Assembly: GCA_905221605.1 (NCBI GenBank)
Contig: CAJNDS010002550.1
Coordinates: 189,501 to 253,500 of the forward strand
DNA from: Symbiodinium natans
Lineage: Eukaryota > Sar > Dinophyceae > Suessiales > Symbiodiniaceae
Direction: 5' to 3'
DNA length: 64,000 nucleotides
Part shown: positions 10,322 to 20,470 of the stretch, piece by piece
How the letters are laid out: each line of letters starts with the position of its first letter
How positions within the stretch are numbered: position 1 is the stretch's first letter
Made by a program: the position numbers and the translations under genes
Notes under the pieces: model-generated
What the model saw: the letters and a program-made list of their open reading frames with translations, nothing else
Told to the model about the DNA's origin: nothing
Database searches by the model: none

Positions 10322-10392
10322 CAACCTTAGGCCCATCGACCGCGCACCGCAGCATGCGCTGCGTCGGCCTTCACGATCGAAGCTGGGTCCGG
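10322..10392 (+). CDS. candidate internal exon with canonical splice sites
   Basis: CTGCCAG before, CCGG|GTGAGG after. The frame reads NLRPIDRAPQHALRRPSRSK. Basic and proline-containing. Confidence 0.45.
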
Positions 10393-10417
10393 GTGAGGCA
10401 GGGCCACCCCTGTTTTA

Positions 10418-10520
10418 CTTGGTAGCCCAGGGGTACCCTTTTCCCTTTTGTTGTTTACGGGTTCCCTGAGAAATGAACCAACCAAAAAAGGGTGCCCTTA
10501 TTATAATCTGGGGTACCAAG
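10418..10520. mobile_element. MITE family C copy
   Basis: Left ACTTG|GTAGCCCAGG, right TCTGGGGTACCAAG. GT lies near the left tip and AG at the right tip. Confidence 0.8.
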
Positions 10521-10767
10521 TTTTTAGGGCTCTTCTTGAAGGTCCAGGGGGTTTAGGGTTTAGGGTTCAGGGTACCTAGTAACCGCCTGTGGAGGGGGGG
10601 GGGGGGGCTTTGGGGCCTTAACGCCGAGGCTGGGGGGTTAGGGTTTCGGAGTAGGGTTTAGGGCTTAGGATTAGGGTTGAGGATTTTAGAATGAGGGTTT
10701 AGGGTTTTAGGATTCAGGTTTAGTGTTTCGGGTTTAGGGCGTAGGGTTCTTATAGCCCCCTGGTTGA

Positions 10768-10885
10768 CCTAGGACCCAGAGTAGGCCCTTGTTCCTGCTT
10801 TGGAGGCTTAGGTTCCCTTCTAAGCCCCTTTAAACCAAAAAGGGTTTAGGGTTTAGGGTTCTTTCCTAGGTTACTCTTGAGTCTA
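10768..10885. mobile_element. MITE family D copy with TTTAGGG in its centre
   Basis: Left CTAGGACCCAGAGTAGGCCC, right TTACTCTTGAGTCTAG. G-rich units (about 10842-10860) sit after AAACCAAAAAGGG, the middle of the palindrome. Compare 38402-38498, where C-rich units occupy the same spot. Confidence 0.8.
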
Positions 10886-11106
10886 GCAGCGGTTTCAAGG
10901 TTCCTGTTGGGCTTGAGGGAGGAGTGTCTTCCGCAGGTGGAGGTGGGGCCTCGCAACCGCAAACTACACCCCCCCGCACCCGCACCTTTGTGCCTATTGA
11001 GCTGCTCAGGCGTGGATGTTGAGCTAGCGCTGCCAGGCATTCCCGAAGGATCGGGAATGAAGCGCGGAAAGTTGTTCCATCTCCCAGCGCAGAAGAGGGA
11101 TTCCCG
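10886..11106 (+). CDS. candidate long exon after a MITE
   Basis: Starts right after the family D tip (TCTAG) and ends at CCCG|GTGAGC. The frame includes LLGLREECLPQVEVGPRNRK and GVDVELALPGIPEGSGMKRG, ending LPAQKRDSR. The opposite strand is also open (85 codons), so strand is not certain. Confidence 0.42.
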
Positions 11107-11249
11107 GTGAGCTTGCGCGCCAATGGTCTCTATGCGTTTTAGGATCTGTGGCAGGGAATGCTGTGAGTTCTGCTATGTTGAAAACCCTGTGGGTCTGGAG
11201 TCCCCCTAAACCCTACACCCTAAACCCTAAACCCTCCAACCTTTTGCAG

Positions 11250-11323
11250 CGCCATCCTCAGCCATTAAAAAAGGGCTAGAGTCGGGGCTGGCTTGCGGGT
11301 CGGAGGCGTGTCAACACGATGGG
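11250..11323 (+). CDS. candidate internal exon
   Basis: Pyrimidine-rich CAACCTTTTGCAG before, GATGGG|GTTCC after. The frame reads PSSAIKKGLESGLACGSEAC. The G-rich array begins 14 bases later. Confidence 0.45.
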
Positions 11324-11334
11324 GTTCCAATGTT

Positions 11335-11560
11335 CAGGGTTTAGGGGGTTTAGGGGGTTCAGGGGGTTCAGGGGGTTTAGGGGGTTCAGGGGGTTCAGGG
11401 GGTTTAGGGGGGTTCTAGGGGGGTTCTAGGGTTTTGAGGGTTTATAGGCTTGATAGGGTTTGTAGGGTTTATGGGGTATATAGGGTTTCTATGCTTTAAA
11501 TAGGTTTAGTTAGGTTTATAGGGTTTAATTAGGTTTTATGGTTTAGGGTTCAGGGGGGTT
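11335..11560. repeat. G-rich variant array
   Basis: Alternating TTTAGGGGG and TTCAGGGGG units, then a diverged tail of TATAGGG-type text. Confidence 0.9.
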
Positions 11561-11825
11561 AGCTTGAGGGGCGCGTGCGCAGCGCGCATCCGGTTTCGCG
11601 GCGCTCGCGAAGTGTAGAACTGTCGTCGTCACTTGTGGCCTTGGATCATGCTCCTGCGAGTGCCGTCGTGGTCTTAAACTGTTTGTGTTCTACGCTGGCA
11701 TAATGTGGGAGTTTCCAAAAACTGGAGAACAACAAAAACTCCCCCCCCCCCCCTGTACAGCCAAGTATTGTAGAAGCCCTCTTGAATAGACAAAGGGACC
11801 CCCTACTTGGAAACTCCCTTGTAGG

Positions 11826-11948
11826 CCTGTGCCTTGGAATTAAGCAGCTGTGTCTTGCCAGCTGCATGCTGCAAGCTGTGTTGGGGGGCGGATCGAAGAT
11901 CAATGCTAGGAGTTCGACATCGAGTCCAGACGTCATCTCTGAACCCAA
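11826..11948. CDS. coding-like island, strand uncertain
   Basis: The + frame includes GIKQLCLASCMLQAVLGG. The - frame, a 100-codon open frame over 11646-11948, begins MGSEMTSGLDVELLALIFDP. Neither has convincing splice signals. Confidence 0.25.
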
Positions 11949-12170
11949 TAGGGCTTAGGGCCTAGGGTGTTACTCATACGGTTTTCTGGCTGACCTAAAT
12001 CTTTATTGGGTTTGTAGGCGTGAAGGCTGAATTCCATACCCTGATTCTTTTCAGTTCCCGGGAGCGGAGGTTCTGGACTTATTCGCTAGGACCCTTACAC
12101 CCTAAATCCTGAACCCTAAACCCTAAACCTCAAACTCTACACTCTAAACCCTATAAACTTACGGGTTGGG

Positions 12171-12255
12171 CTAGGACCGAGATTAGTTTAGGGCCCTGTC
12201 AAACCAAAGAGGGTAGGGGACACCCTATGTTTTCCCCTGTACTCTTGGACCCAGA
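12171..12255. mobile_element. short MITE family D derivative
   Basis: GGGCTAGGACCGAG on the left and CTCTTGGACCCAGA on the right, with CAAACCAAAGAGGG in the middle. Confidence 0.5.
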
Positions 12256-12477
12256 TCATAGGATTCAGGATTTTGGGGTTTAGGGTTTAGGGTTCTTCCT
12301 TGGCCTTGGGGTTTTCATCCGCGTTTTGATCTGAGGGGTTTGAGCTTCAATTGTTTTCCTTTATATGTGGGGTCTTAGGGCTTGAGTTGGGTAGCCAAAT
12401 TTCCCTAAACCCTATACCCTATTCCCTATACCCTAAACCCTAAACCCTAAACCCTAAACCCTAAGTGGTATGTGCAG

Positions 12478-12595
12478 GTTCGCTCTTTGATCGCCTCCCT
12501 TGGTAGGTCTCCTAAGAGCCCCACTTGGACGAGCAGAGGCTTCGTCCTTCTGGGCGTGGGGGGAGGTCGGAAGATTCCGGCGGGAGAAAAAGCAA
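12478..12595 (+). CDS. candidate exon
   Basis: Follows a C-rich array and TGTGCAG. The frame includes VRSLIASLGRSPKSPTWTSR then GFVLLGVGGGRKIPAGEKA, and continues into palindromic non-coding text (12600-12700). No clear donor. Confidence 0.42.
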
Positions 12596-13139
12596 CCCTA
12601 TACTTGGTCATAGTTGGGAAACATTTTTACATTTTTAAGGGTACTTAAACCCAATAAGGAATAAGCAGTGATTTTTCATATTATCCCAACCATGAACTGG
12701 TAAACCCTAAACCCTAAACCGATGCGCGTTTAGGGCATCTACGGCTTTGCTTAGCGGATTATGATTTTGCATGTTAGGGTTTATGTGGTTTCAAAGCTAG
12801 GTAGGTCTTTGGGATATTGTCTATCTTCCTTTTTTGGGTTGCAGAGGATCGAGTTGCTGGGAGCCTGGGGGTTTCGGGTTTCCAGCCTTTCCCTTGAGCT
12901 CCACCCTCCAAAGGCGGAAAAAGCATACTAGCTGAACCCCAAAATCCGAGACCCTAAAGCTTATAAACCCCTACTGTGCACCCCTTATAGCAAAAAAACA
13001 TGCTACCTAAACCCTAAATCCTAAACCCTAAGCCCTAAACTACTGTGAGCAGGGGCATTTGCCCTAAACCCTAAACCCTAAACCCTAAACCCTAAACCCT
13101 AATTTTAAAACCCTAACCCCTGGCCACCATTGCCTTCAG

Positions 13140-13182
13140 ATGCTTGACAGCTCAAGTCCTAGACGCTAAGCCAACACCGCAC
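13140..13182 (+). CDS. candidate exon with G|GTTTAGGG-type donor
   Basis: Upstream TTGCCTTCAG is a good acceptor; the island ends CCGCAC|GTTTAGGG. The frame reads CLTAQVLDAKPTPH. Confidence 0.42.
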
Positions 13183-13240
13183 GTTTAGGGTTTAGGGTTT
13201 AGGGTTTAGGGTTTAGGGTTTAGGGTTTAGGGTTTAGGGT
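13183..13240. repeat. TTTAGGG array
   Basis: Eight regular units starting right at the exon edge. Confidence 0.95.
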
Positions 13241-13344
13241 ATAGGGTTTCCGACTCGGCTTAAGTTTCCAGGGACTACGTGATGTTTGGAGTTATCCAAG
13301 CATCCTTGAAGTAAGCATGATCACGTGGCCATCGACACCACGTG

Positions 13345-13590
13345 CGCACGCACCCTCACCCAAACCCTAAACCCCCAAACGCTGAACCCTGAACCCACAA
13401 CCCCAAACCCTAAACCCCAAACCCTAAACCCCAAACCCCAAACCCTAAACCCCAAACCCCACACCCGAAACCCTAAACCCCAAACCCCAAACTTTAAACC
13501 CTAAACCCTAAACCCCAAGCCCTAAACCCCAAGCCCTAAACCCTAAACCCTAAACCCTAAACCCCAAACCCTAAACCATAAACCCTAAGC
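13345..13590. repeat. long mixed CCCTAAA/CCCCAAA array
   Basis: About 33 units, the CCCCAAA and CCCGAAA forms scattered rather than clustered. Ends at CCACCAG. Confidence 0.95.
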
Positions 13591-13596
13591 CACCAG

Positions 13597-13634
13597 CTGG
13601 TGGCCTCACTGTGCCACAATGCCTTGACACCTCG
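13597..13634 (+). CDS. candidate short exon
   Basis: CCACCAG before, CTCG|GTGACG after; reads LVASLCHNALTPR in 38 nt. Both splice signals canonical. Confidence 0.42.
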
Positions 13635-13912
13635 GTGACGGGGGCTGGAGGCCAGGTTCTTCGTAGCGAACTAAGAAACTAGGACCGGGAGTAGGGTTTA
13701 GGGTTTAGGGTTCAGGGTTTAAGGTTTAGCCCCCTTTTTGGGCTCCTTATTCTAAGGCGGCGGCCCCTCTTATTAAGGGTGCCCATAGTTTAGAGAACTG
13801 ACCATATCCACCTCATTAATGGTAATCGTAACAGTAGGAATTAAAATTCGTCGTAATTAGTGTTAAACACGGCGGAGCTGTTCGCAAATCAAAGGCGCCA
13901 GGGCCGCTGGTT

Positions 13913-14040
13913 GTGATCCCTTGGCTCTTCAGGAGTCTCTGGAAATGGATCCTTGTTTGTAGCGGATCCTTGTTTTTAGCTTTTTCTGGTACCGTACAAA
14001 CGGACTGTGAGATGTGCAGAAAGTTTTGGGCGTTAGGTAC
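13913..14040 (+). CDS. candidate exon, hydrophobic
   Basis: The open frame includes PWLFRSLWKWILVCSGSLFL then AFSGTVQTDCEMCRKFWALG, stopped by a poly-C tract at 14040. Could be a signal-anchor-like segment. No clear acceptor. Confidence 0.3.
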
Positions 14041-14164
14041 CCCCCCCCCCCCTTCCGAAGTGGAAAGGGGTTTAGGGTTTACGGTTCAAGGTTTAGGGAG
14101 TTTCCCTTTTGCTTCCGAGCTTGCTGAGGGCGCTTAGGTGTGAAATACCTGCACGCTGCCATTG

Positions 14165-14515
14165 GAGCCTAAACCCTAAACCCTAAACCCAAACCCTAAA
14201 CCCTAAACCCTAAACCCTAAACCCAAACCCTAAACCCTAAACCCTAAACCCTAAACCCAATACCCAATACCCAATACCCAATAAGCCCTAAACCCTAAAC
14301 GTTCACGGGTTTGGGCCAGGGAGGGCTCTTCGGGCTTAATAGGGCTAAGGTATCATCGCTTAGGCACCTTGGCTGCAAGAGCCTTAGACCCGCTAGGGTT
14401 TAGGGTTTAGGGTTCAGGGTTTAGGGCTTAGGGTTTAGGGTTTAGGGTTTAGGGCTTAGGGCTTAGGGCTTTGGGCTTTGGGCTTTGGGTTTAGGGTTTA
14501 GGGTTTAGGGTTACC
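14165..14515. repeat. C-rich array, spacer, G-rich array
   Basis: C-rich at 14165-14300 with four CCCAATA units, and G-rich at 14393-14515. The 95-bp spacer is open in one frame (LIGLRYHRLGTLAARALDPL) but weak as an exon. Confidence 0.9.
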
Positions 14516-14671
14516 TTTCTGGGGTGGTGTTCTAGAATGTCCTATAACCAGCCCAAAAAGGAACTACATTGGAGCCTTCAGTTAGGGTGTAAGTCTTTAT
14601 TGTTTTGGGTTCATTTTGGGTTTAGATAGAGCCTAGGGTACCTGGTTTTGAATAGTAACTTTGGCTGCAAG

Positions 14672-14755
14672 GCTATGCATCGTCTCCCCGCGCGCTGCCT
14701 CGCGCCAGTTCTCCAGCGCGCAGGCAAATCTCGCAGCGATTGCAGTCATTTCTAG
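14672..14755 (+). CDS. candidate terminal exon
   Basis: After GGCTGCAAG the frame reads AMHRLPARCLAPVLQRAGKS then RSDCSHF and TAG at 14753-14755. Confidence 0.35.
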   Translation, partial: AMHRLPARCLAPVLQRAGKSRSDCSHF

Positions 14756-14938
14756 TTCCCTCCCCCTCAGGGTTTAGGGTGTTGGGTTTAGGGTTCGGGG
14801 TTTGGGGTTTAGGCTCAGCCAGATGATGGTGACCTTGACGGTTGGTTAAGGCTTAGGGCTGAGTGTTTAACAACATCGGGGGGGGGGGGGGGGGGGGAAA
14901 CAAAACCGGCCGAGGCCGCTTTGTTTTCCCTGTTGCAG

Positions 14939-15080
14939 TACCCGGCACCTGGGACTTTGAGGTTTAGGGCTTTGGCGGCAGATCCAAGCCAGGAGCCCTT
15001 CAGAACGCCCAGTTCAGGGTTTACGGGCCCATCAAAAAGCAAGAACGGCTTAACGTTTAAAGTGAATCCGGGACCCGGAA
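14939..15080 (+). CDS. candidate exon with strong acceptor
   Basis: Preceded by TTTGTTTTCCCTGTTGCAG, the best polypyrimidine/CAG site in the window. The frame includes GTLRFRALAADPSQEPFRTP and KSKNGLTFKVNPGPGT, then meets a C-rich array. The opposite strand is also open (127 codons). Confidence 0.42.
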
Positions 15081-15255
15081 CCCTAAACCCTAAGCCCTTA
15101 TCACAAAACGGGCGGCAGCCGGATGCCCTAAAGTGGAGGCATGCTTGAGGTTCACCTTCGACCCAGCACCTGGGTTGTACACGCACGGAAGTACGCATAT
15201 TCTACAAAGAAGCTGTTTAGGGTTTAGGGTGTGAAGGGTTTAGCTTAGGCTGTTT

Positions 15256-15400
15256 CTACATACATGCATGCTTACATGCATGCATGCATACACACATACA
15301 GACATATATACATCTGCATATGGCTTTTGAGTTCTTAGAATATGTATTTGCATGTATATGTATATATATATATATATATGTATTTTTAAATATAGTTATA
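15256..15400. repeat. microsatellite (ATGC, ACAT, TA)
   Basis: ATGC/ACAC units, then a TATATA run. Confidence 0.9.
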
Positions 15401-15505
15401 GTTTTTGCAGAGAGTTTTGGCTTAGGTATCCAGTAAAAACCTACAGCCGGTAGCAGGTGGCGCCTGGGGCTTCCGAGGCTTTTCCACGCTGACGCACGGC
15501 CTGGT

Positions 15506-15738
15506 GGGAGGTTCATGGGTACTTATAACCCCTATTATACTTTGTGGTGCTTTACTGTAACTTTAGATCCTTAGCCTTTTTGGGTTTATTGGGTTTCTTA
15601 GTAAGGCAGCTTAAAAAATAATTTATATCTACCCTCCTAAGTGCAGCCAAGTATAAATCTACTTCTAACCTACTTAGGGGACTTGAGGGGCTTATAAGTA
15701 CAGTTATAATTGGGGTTATAAGTACCCTGAACCTTTCA
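15506..15738. mobile_element. MITE family A copy carrying repeat K
   Basis: Left GGGAGGTTCATGGGTACTTA, right AAGTACCCTGAACCTTTCAG. The middle (15541-15655) is a copy of the 5322-5434 repeat, so one element is nested in the other. Confidence 0.75.
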
Positions 15739-16471
15739 GGGTTGTGGGCTTTGGGTTTTTTTGCGGTTTAGGGTTTGGGGTCTAGGGTTACCAGGGTTAG
15801 GGCTGCTTGAGGGGCCCAGCGGGCTGGGGCTTTGAGGTTTTAGTCAGCCCTAGCAGTTTGCCCTGAACACAGAAAAAGGCGCATCCCAAGAAACCGAACT
15901 CTAGACCCTGAGCCCTAAAACGTCGCAAGCTCTTCGAAGCCAAAAGCTCCCGCAGATGATATCCCTCAACCAACCCTAAACCCTAAACCCTCAACCCTAA
16001 ACCCTAAACCCTAAACCCTAAACCCTGAGCAACTCTAGGACCCGGAGTAGGCCCTGATTCCCCCTTTTTTTAGGGTCTGGGGTTTGCCTTCTGATGCCCT
16101 AGGTTCGAGTAATTTGTACCGCACAAACCCAAGCCCTAAACCCTAAACCCTAAACGCTAAATCCATCGCTCTCCTTTCACTTATGGACCCGGCGGGGCTG
16201 TCTTGGAGTTCATGGGTGTTTACAAGTAGGGTCCTGAAGAAGGTCATAGTTCATGCCTTACTTCTACCCCCACTTACCCTGACGGCCCATTTCTAGTACT
16301 AAGAAATAGAACTAGTAGTCAGGTACCTAATAAAAAACAAGACTAAATAGGGTCTTTGGGTACCTAATTCCATAACAGTACTGCAAATGGACCCTCTGGG
16401 TTATGAACCTCCAAGTATGGCTTTATGTAACTCATAAAACCCTAAACCCTAAACTCTAAACCCTAAACCCT

Positions 16472-16612
16472 ACCTGGAGGCTCATGGTACTTAGTAACTA
16501 ATTATATCTGTACTTATAACCCACTTATAAGCCCCTTAAGTTCCCTAATATGGTTATAAGTACAGTTATAAGTACTGTTATAATCAGTTAATAAGTACCC
16601 TGAACCTCCAAG
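16472..16612. mobile_element. MITE family A copy between C-rich arrays
   Basis: Complete TIRs (CCTGGAGGCTCATGGTAC and GTACCCTGAACCTCCAAG), abutting C-rich units on both sides. Confidence 0.85.
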
Positions 16613-16624
16613 TGAACCCTACCT

Positions 16625-16690
16625 AAACCCTAAGCCCTAAGCCCTAAGCCCTAAGCCCTAAGCCCTAAGCCCTAAGCCCTAAGCCCTAAG
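16625..16690. repeat. CCCTAAG variant array
   Basis: Nine consecutive CCCTAAG units: a homogenised single-base variant. Confidence 0.95.
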
Positions 16691-16698
16691 CACACGAA

Positions 16699-16819
16699 TC
16701 CTGGAGCCGAAGCCTCGGAAGAAGTCAGTGAAAAAGTCGGCCGAGGAAGAAGATCAGTGAGCTGCCCTCCGTCAAGAAGAAGGAGACAGGAGATGACCCA
16801 AGTCTGTTTTTGATATGAA
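16699..16819 (+). CDS. candidate Lys/Glu-rich exon with one-base frame break
   Basis: The frame reads EPKPRKKSVKKSAEEEDQ to about 16766, then a one-base shift gives ELPSVKKKETGDDPSLFLI to a stop. Both halves have the same strongly charged character, so they belong together. A G-rich array follows at 16833. Confidence 0.45.
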
Positions 16820-17110
16820 GATGTTCTTGTGTTGGGTTTAGGGTTTAGGGTTTAGGGTTTGGGGTTTAGGGTTTAGAGTTTAGAGTCTAGGGTTTAGGGT
16901 GTAGGGTTTTGGAGTATCTTCGATGCAGTTGTATGATTACAGTAAGCCAGTACGGTTCAGGATTAAGGGAGATTGCAGGCCTGGTCTGTCTCTTCTTGCT
17001 TGAGTGTCGGGTGTGTCTCGCGGACAGCTGTCAGGCCTAGCTTGTGACTTGTCTTGACGACCCCTAAGGCCCTAGGGAAAAGTAGGCCCTGGTGCAGAGT
17101 CTGTTTTCAC

Positions 17111-17200
17111 GAACCCTAAACCCTAAACCCTAAACCCTAAACCCTAAACCCTGAACCCTGAACCCTGAACCCTGAACCCTGAACCCTAAACCCTAACCCC
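17111..17200. repeat. CCCTAAA array with CCCTGAA block
   Basis: Five CCCTGAA units in the middle of a normal array. Confidence 0.95.
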
Positions 17201-17210
17201 CCACCCCCAG

Positions 17211-17340
17211 GTCAGAGGGGAAGCCTCCTTGTGCAGGATATTTCGGTGTCGAGTGGGCCATCGGCCGCAAGCCGACCGAAATGAATTCCATGGACGTCGA
17301 GCTTCCCAAGGACCCCAGCCGACCACCTTTCATGACAGTG
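17211..17340 (+). CDS. candidate internal exon
   Basis: Follows CCACCCCCAG. The frame includes KPPCAGYFGVEWAIGRKPTE and then MNSMDVELPKDPSRPPFMTV. A family E element begins 17 bases later. One of the most protein-like islands in the first half. Confidence 0.52.
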
Positions 17341-17356
17341 GAATCTGACCCAACTT

Positions 17357-17454
17357 ACTACTATTTGCTTAAGAACCCCAAAAGTCCCTTTATGTCCCTT
17401 AATAAGGAGGAATACTTTTTTTTATTTGTTCGGGGTTCTTAAGCAATCAGTAGT
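17357..17454. mobile_element. MITE family E copy
   Basis: Left ACTACTATTTGCTTAAGAAC, right GTTCTTAAGCAATCAGTAGT. Other copies at 19292 and 25218, partial at 22226 and 18536. Confidence 0.8.
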
Positions 17455-17514
17455 TTAGGGTCTAGGCAGGTTTAGGCTTTACGTGCGCCCTGATCCCTAA
17501 GCCCTCCAGCAACA

Positions 17515-17732
17515 TGCTTCCGATGTCACGGGAGTGCTAGTCTACCAGGTGCTGATCTCAGTACCCGAAACCCTCAACCCTAAACCCTGGATTTGGGTTC
17601 AGAGGGCTGCTTTCTACTATTCAATCTCGGCCCTAAACCCTGCAATAAAGGCAGCGTTAGCGAGCAGCAGTGTGTTGGGACACGTCGCAGACGTACTTGT
17701 CATCGTCATCACTGTTGAAGATGGACACTTCT
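17515..17732 (+). CDS. candidate exon(s) with an array fragment read in frame
   Basis: One open frame covers DVTGVLVYQVLISVP, a few C-rich units (translated ETLNPKP), then AAFYYSISALNPAIKAALAS and VLGHVADVLVIVITVEDG before TGA at 17732-17734. Hydrophobic segments alternate with small residues, possibly membrane helices. The array fragment is either a short intron or translated. Confidence 0.5.
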
Positions 17733-17807
17733 GAGTGTTGGGATCGAACTCACCTGAGCCCTGTAAACCACATCAGCCCCGATTTCATAAGGCACCCTAT
17801 AAGCCCT

Positions 17808-17922
17808 ACATGGGGGTTTACGAAAACAAGGGACCCTTAACATAGACCCCCAAAGACTAGGATTCCTTTAGAATAAGGACCCCAATAAGGCACCCCGAAT
17901 TTCGTTTCCCCAGTATGTCCTT
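17808..17922. mobile_element. MITE family G copy, reversed
   Basis: Reverse complement of the text at 63147-63240: CATGGGGGTTTACGAAAAC at one end and GAATTTCGTTTCCC at the other. 17740-18040 otherwise shows no gene. Confidence 0.6.
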
Positions 17923-18130
17923 TCAGCCCCTCAAACACCCCATTGCGCACGCCGTTAACCCATGTGTCTACACTCTTCTGTATCAACCCATAGGCATCTC
18001 CAGATTTAAACTTTAATCCCTAATTCCTACACCCTTCCTAAACCCTAAACCCTAAACCTTAAACCCTAAGCATAGATGGGCATCTCAAGGCGTAAACACA
18101 CTGGACAAACCAGGAGCCTTTCGACCCCAG

Positions 18131-18170
18131 GCCGTACAAGGTGCACGTTCGCAAGCGTCTCGCCTGCCAG
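18131..18170 (+). CDS. candidate short exon
   Basis: TTTCGACCCCAG before, CTGCCAG|GTTTTTG after; reads PYKVHVRKRLACQ. Both splice signals fit. Confidence 0.48.
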
Positions 18171-18182
18171 GTTTTTGATTGG

Positions 18183-18290
18183 GGTTTAGGGTTTAGGGTT
18201 TAGGGTTTAGGGTTTAGGGTTTAGGGTTTAGGGTTTAGGGTTTAGGGTTTAGGGTTTAGGGTTTAGGGTTTAGGGTTTAGGGTTTAGGGT
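18183..18290. repeat. TTTAGGG array
   Basis: About 15 perfect units, 12 bases after an exon candidate. Confidence 0.98.
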
Positions 18291-18436
18291 AGCGTTGAGA
18301 TCATGTGCTGAGGTATCCTGGCATCGTCAGTGGCTTGGGCGCCGAGTACTTCTACCGCGAAGACCAGCGCAACCCACTCACGTGGCTTGCTCAGTAGGGT
18401 TTAGGGTTTAGGGTTTAGGCTTTAGGCTTTAGGCTT

Positions 18437-18745
18437 TTGGGTTTAGGCTCAGAGGGCAGACGTGTCCCGTGCCAAAAGATCCACTGCAAAAGTGAACTCA
18501 AGCTCCACTTGCAATACGTAAGAGGTGCCTACGAAGCGCCTAAGAATCCCCCAAAAAAAACAAATATATTCTGCCTTAATATGGGCAAGACCGGGGTTTT
18601 TGTCTTTAGCTTTTTGTGGGTTCTTCAGCGACTTGTTTTAGCGTGCAAGAGCTCCACTAAGCCATCGTCTGCTTCTAGAGGAGGACTCCATCGCCCACGA
18701 CAGGAAGCAGGGTTTGTTTTTTCTGTTTTTGGTGAGTGTACATAA
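18437..18745 (+). CDS. 102-codon open frame spanning a family E-like element
   Basis: Left part includes RRVPCQKIHCKSELKLHLQY, right part includes KSSTKPSSASRGGLHRPRQE. Between them (about 18536-18635) is a degraded family E palindrome (CCTAAGAATCCCCC ... GTGGGTTCTTCAGC). The frame passes through it, which may be chance. Ends TAA. Confidence 0.35.
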   Translation: MGLGSEGRRVPCQKIHCKSELKLHLQYVRGAYEAPKNPPKKTNIFCLNMGKTGVFVFSFLWVLQRLVLACKSSTKPSSASRGGLHRPRQEAGFVFSVFGECT

Positions 18746-18862
18746 GGTTCCTTTTTGATATTGGTGAGTGTATATACCGGGTGTCCTTTTGGGGGTACAA
18801 GAAAATAATATAGACCCTACTTCACATGTGTTTTTTCATCCTCCCACATCTGCATCTCACCT

Positions 18863-18970
18863 CGGTGGCCCAGTCGTGCCCTTTGCCCTTTTGTTTTGGC
18901 TCCGGGCTCCCTTTATAGAGTAGCCAGCTCAAGAAAGGGGTGCCCTTGGAGTGAGGTGGTTGCTGGGCTA
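18863..18970. mobile_element. MITE family C copy with GT and AG tips
   Basis: CACCTCG|GTGGCCCAG on the left, TGCTGGGCTAG on the right. Confidence 0.75.
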
Positions 18971-19028
18971 GTAAGTATCCCTACACACTATCCTAAACCC
19001 TAAACCCTAAACCCTAAACCCTAAACCA

Positions 19029-19132
19029 GCTTTTGTTGCAATCATCCGGGACGCCGCCCAGCAAACTCACAGGATTCGAAGCTCAGCCTGCCATTTCCGA
19101 TGTCTTCACGTTCGTTACCATGAACCTGGCAA
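19029..19132 (+). CDS. candidate exon
   Basis: Follows a C-rich array and AACCAG. The frame includes AFVAIIRDAAQQTHRIRSSA then CHFRCLHVRYHEPGKF, ending at the next C-rich array. Confidence 0.42.
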
Positions 19133-19291
19133 ATTTAAACTAAACCCTAAACCCTAAACCCTAAACCCTGAACCCTAAACCCTAAACCCTCAAAAACTTT
19201 CGAGCTCTAAACCCTAAACCTTAAGCGCCAAAGTGTCCCCCAAACAAAAATGCTCGGGGCCTTCTTTGCCGGGCTTTGGGGGCTGAGGCGG

Positions 19292-19413
19292 CTACTATTT
19301 GCTGAAGAACCCCCCCCCCCCCCCCCCCCCCCCCAACGAATGAATAATATTCTTCCTTATCAGGGAAATATAGGGATTTGAATCAGTCATTTGTCGGGGG
19401 TTCTGAAGCAAAT
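19292..19413. mobile_element. MITE family E copy with poly-C centre
   Basis: TIRs CTACTATTTGCTGAAGAAC and GTTCTGAAGCAAAT around a run of about 25 C. Confidence 0.7.
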
Positions 19414-19583
19414 CCTTGGAGCTTCTGAGCTTTTATGGGGCGAGGTGCATTCCGAGCGCCCCCCACCCCCCGGGTTTAGCCCAAGCCCTCAACCCCCAGA
19501 ATCCCAACTTCAAAATGGCGGTTTAGGATTTAGTGTTTAGGATTTAGGGGTTAAGGTGCCGTCCCTTCTTGTAACGTGCCCAG

Positions 19584-19711
19584 GTACTATCACCTTCGCT
19601 GTCCAGCAGCTGGCGATACGGCTGCTCGCCTGCATTTTGCACAAGACACGTGGATTTGTCGCTGCTTCCCATCGCCCAACCCCTGAGAGGCGTCCAGGCC
19701 TAGGCTATTAA
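19584..19711 (+). CDS. candidate terminal exon
   Basis: CGTGCCCAG before; the frame includes TITFAVQQLAIRLLACILHK then RGFVAASHRPTPERRPGLGY and TAA at 19709-19711. The amphipathic helix-like first half is typical of a folded protein. Confidence 0.48.
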
Positions 19712-19714
19712 GGT

Positions 19715-19940
19715 TGTTTAGGGTTTAGGGTTTAGGGTTTAGGGTTTAGGGTTTAGGGTTTAGGGTCGGACCAAAGAGAGGGGTGATGCGATGGGGAGTT
19801 CTCTGAATTATGGGCTTTTTTGGGTTGCACCCTGGGGCGAAGCCTTGGTCAGGGTGAACTTTTGTTGTTTGGGTTTAGGGTTTAGGGTTTAGGGTTTAGG
19901 GTTTAGGGTTTAGGGTTTAGGGTTTAGGGTTTAGGGTTTA
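19715..19940. repeat. two TTTAGGG arrays
   Basis: 19720-19766 and 19876-19940; the 110 bp between shows no exon. Another short G-rich run lies at 20001-20038. Confidence 0.95.
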
Positions 19941-20164
19941 GATTTCTTATTACATGCGTTCGCCGTACCCGCTGAGATGCCTTGACTATCCTCAGAAAAG
20001 GGGTTTAGGGCTTAGGGTTTAGGGTTTAGAGTTTAGAGTCCCTTAGAGCTTGGCCAGCGGCTACTTCGGGGTGCTAAGTCGGGCTTACAGGGCTTATGCA
20101 TCTCGTTCTCTCCCACCCTAGGCTAAACCCTAAACCCCAAACCCTAAAGTGTAAACCCTGATAA

Positions 20165-20380
20165 CCTAGGCAGGCCCTTGGGGGATGCAGTGTATTTTTC
20201 CATTTAAAATGGGTTTAGGGTTTGGTTTAGGGTTTAGGGTTTAGGGTTTAGGGTTTAGGGTTTAGGGTTTAGGGTTTAGGGTTTAGGGTTTAGGGTTTAG
20301 GGTTTAGGGTTTAGGACCCCAAAATTTGGGGTCCAAGAGGATCATATTCAGGACGGAGGGTTTGCAGGGCCATCCTAGTA
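20165..20380. mobile_element. MITE family I copy split by a long TTTAGGG array
   Basis: Left GGCAGGCCCTTGGG, right GAGGATCATATTCAGG ... GGGCCATCCTAG, with about 100 bp of TTTAGGG (20215-20315) inside. Confidence 0.75.
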
Positions 20381-20393
20381 AGGCGTCGATCAG

Positions 20394-20470
20394 GTCCTGG
20401 TGGGTGCAACCGATGCACGGGCCGCACAAGCCCGGACCATCGACAACTACGTCAAGGAGCCATGCTGCAT
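20394..20470 (+). CDS. candidate internal exon between two MITEs
   Basis: CGATCAG before; the frame reads VLVGATDARAAQARTIDNYV then KEPCC and meets the family B element at 20471. Codon third positions GC-rich. Confidence 0.52.
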
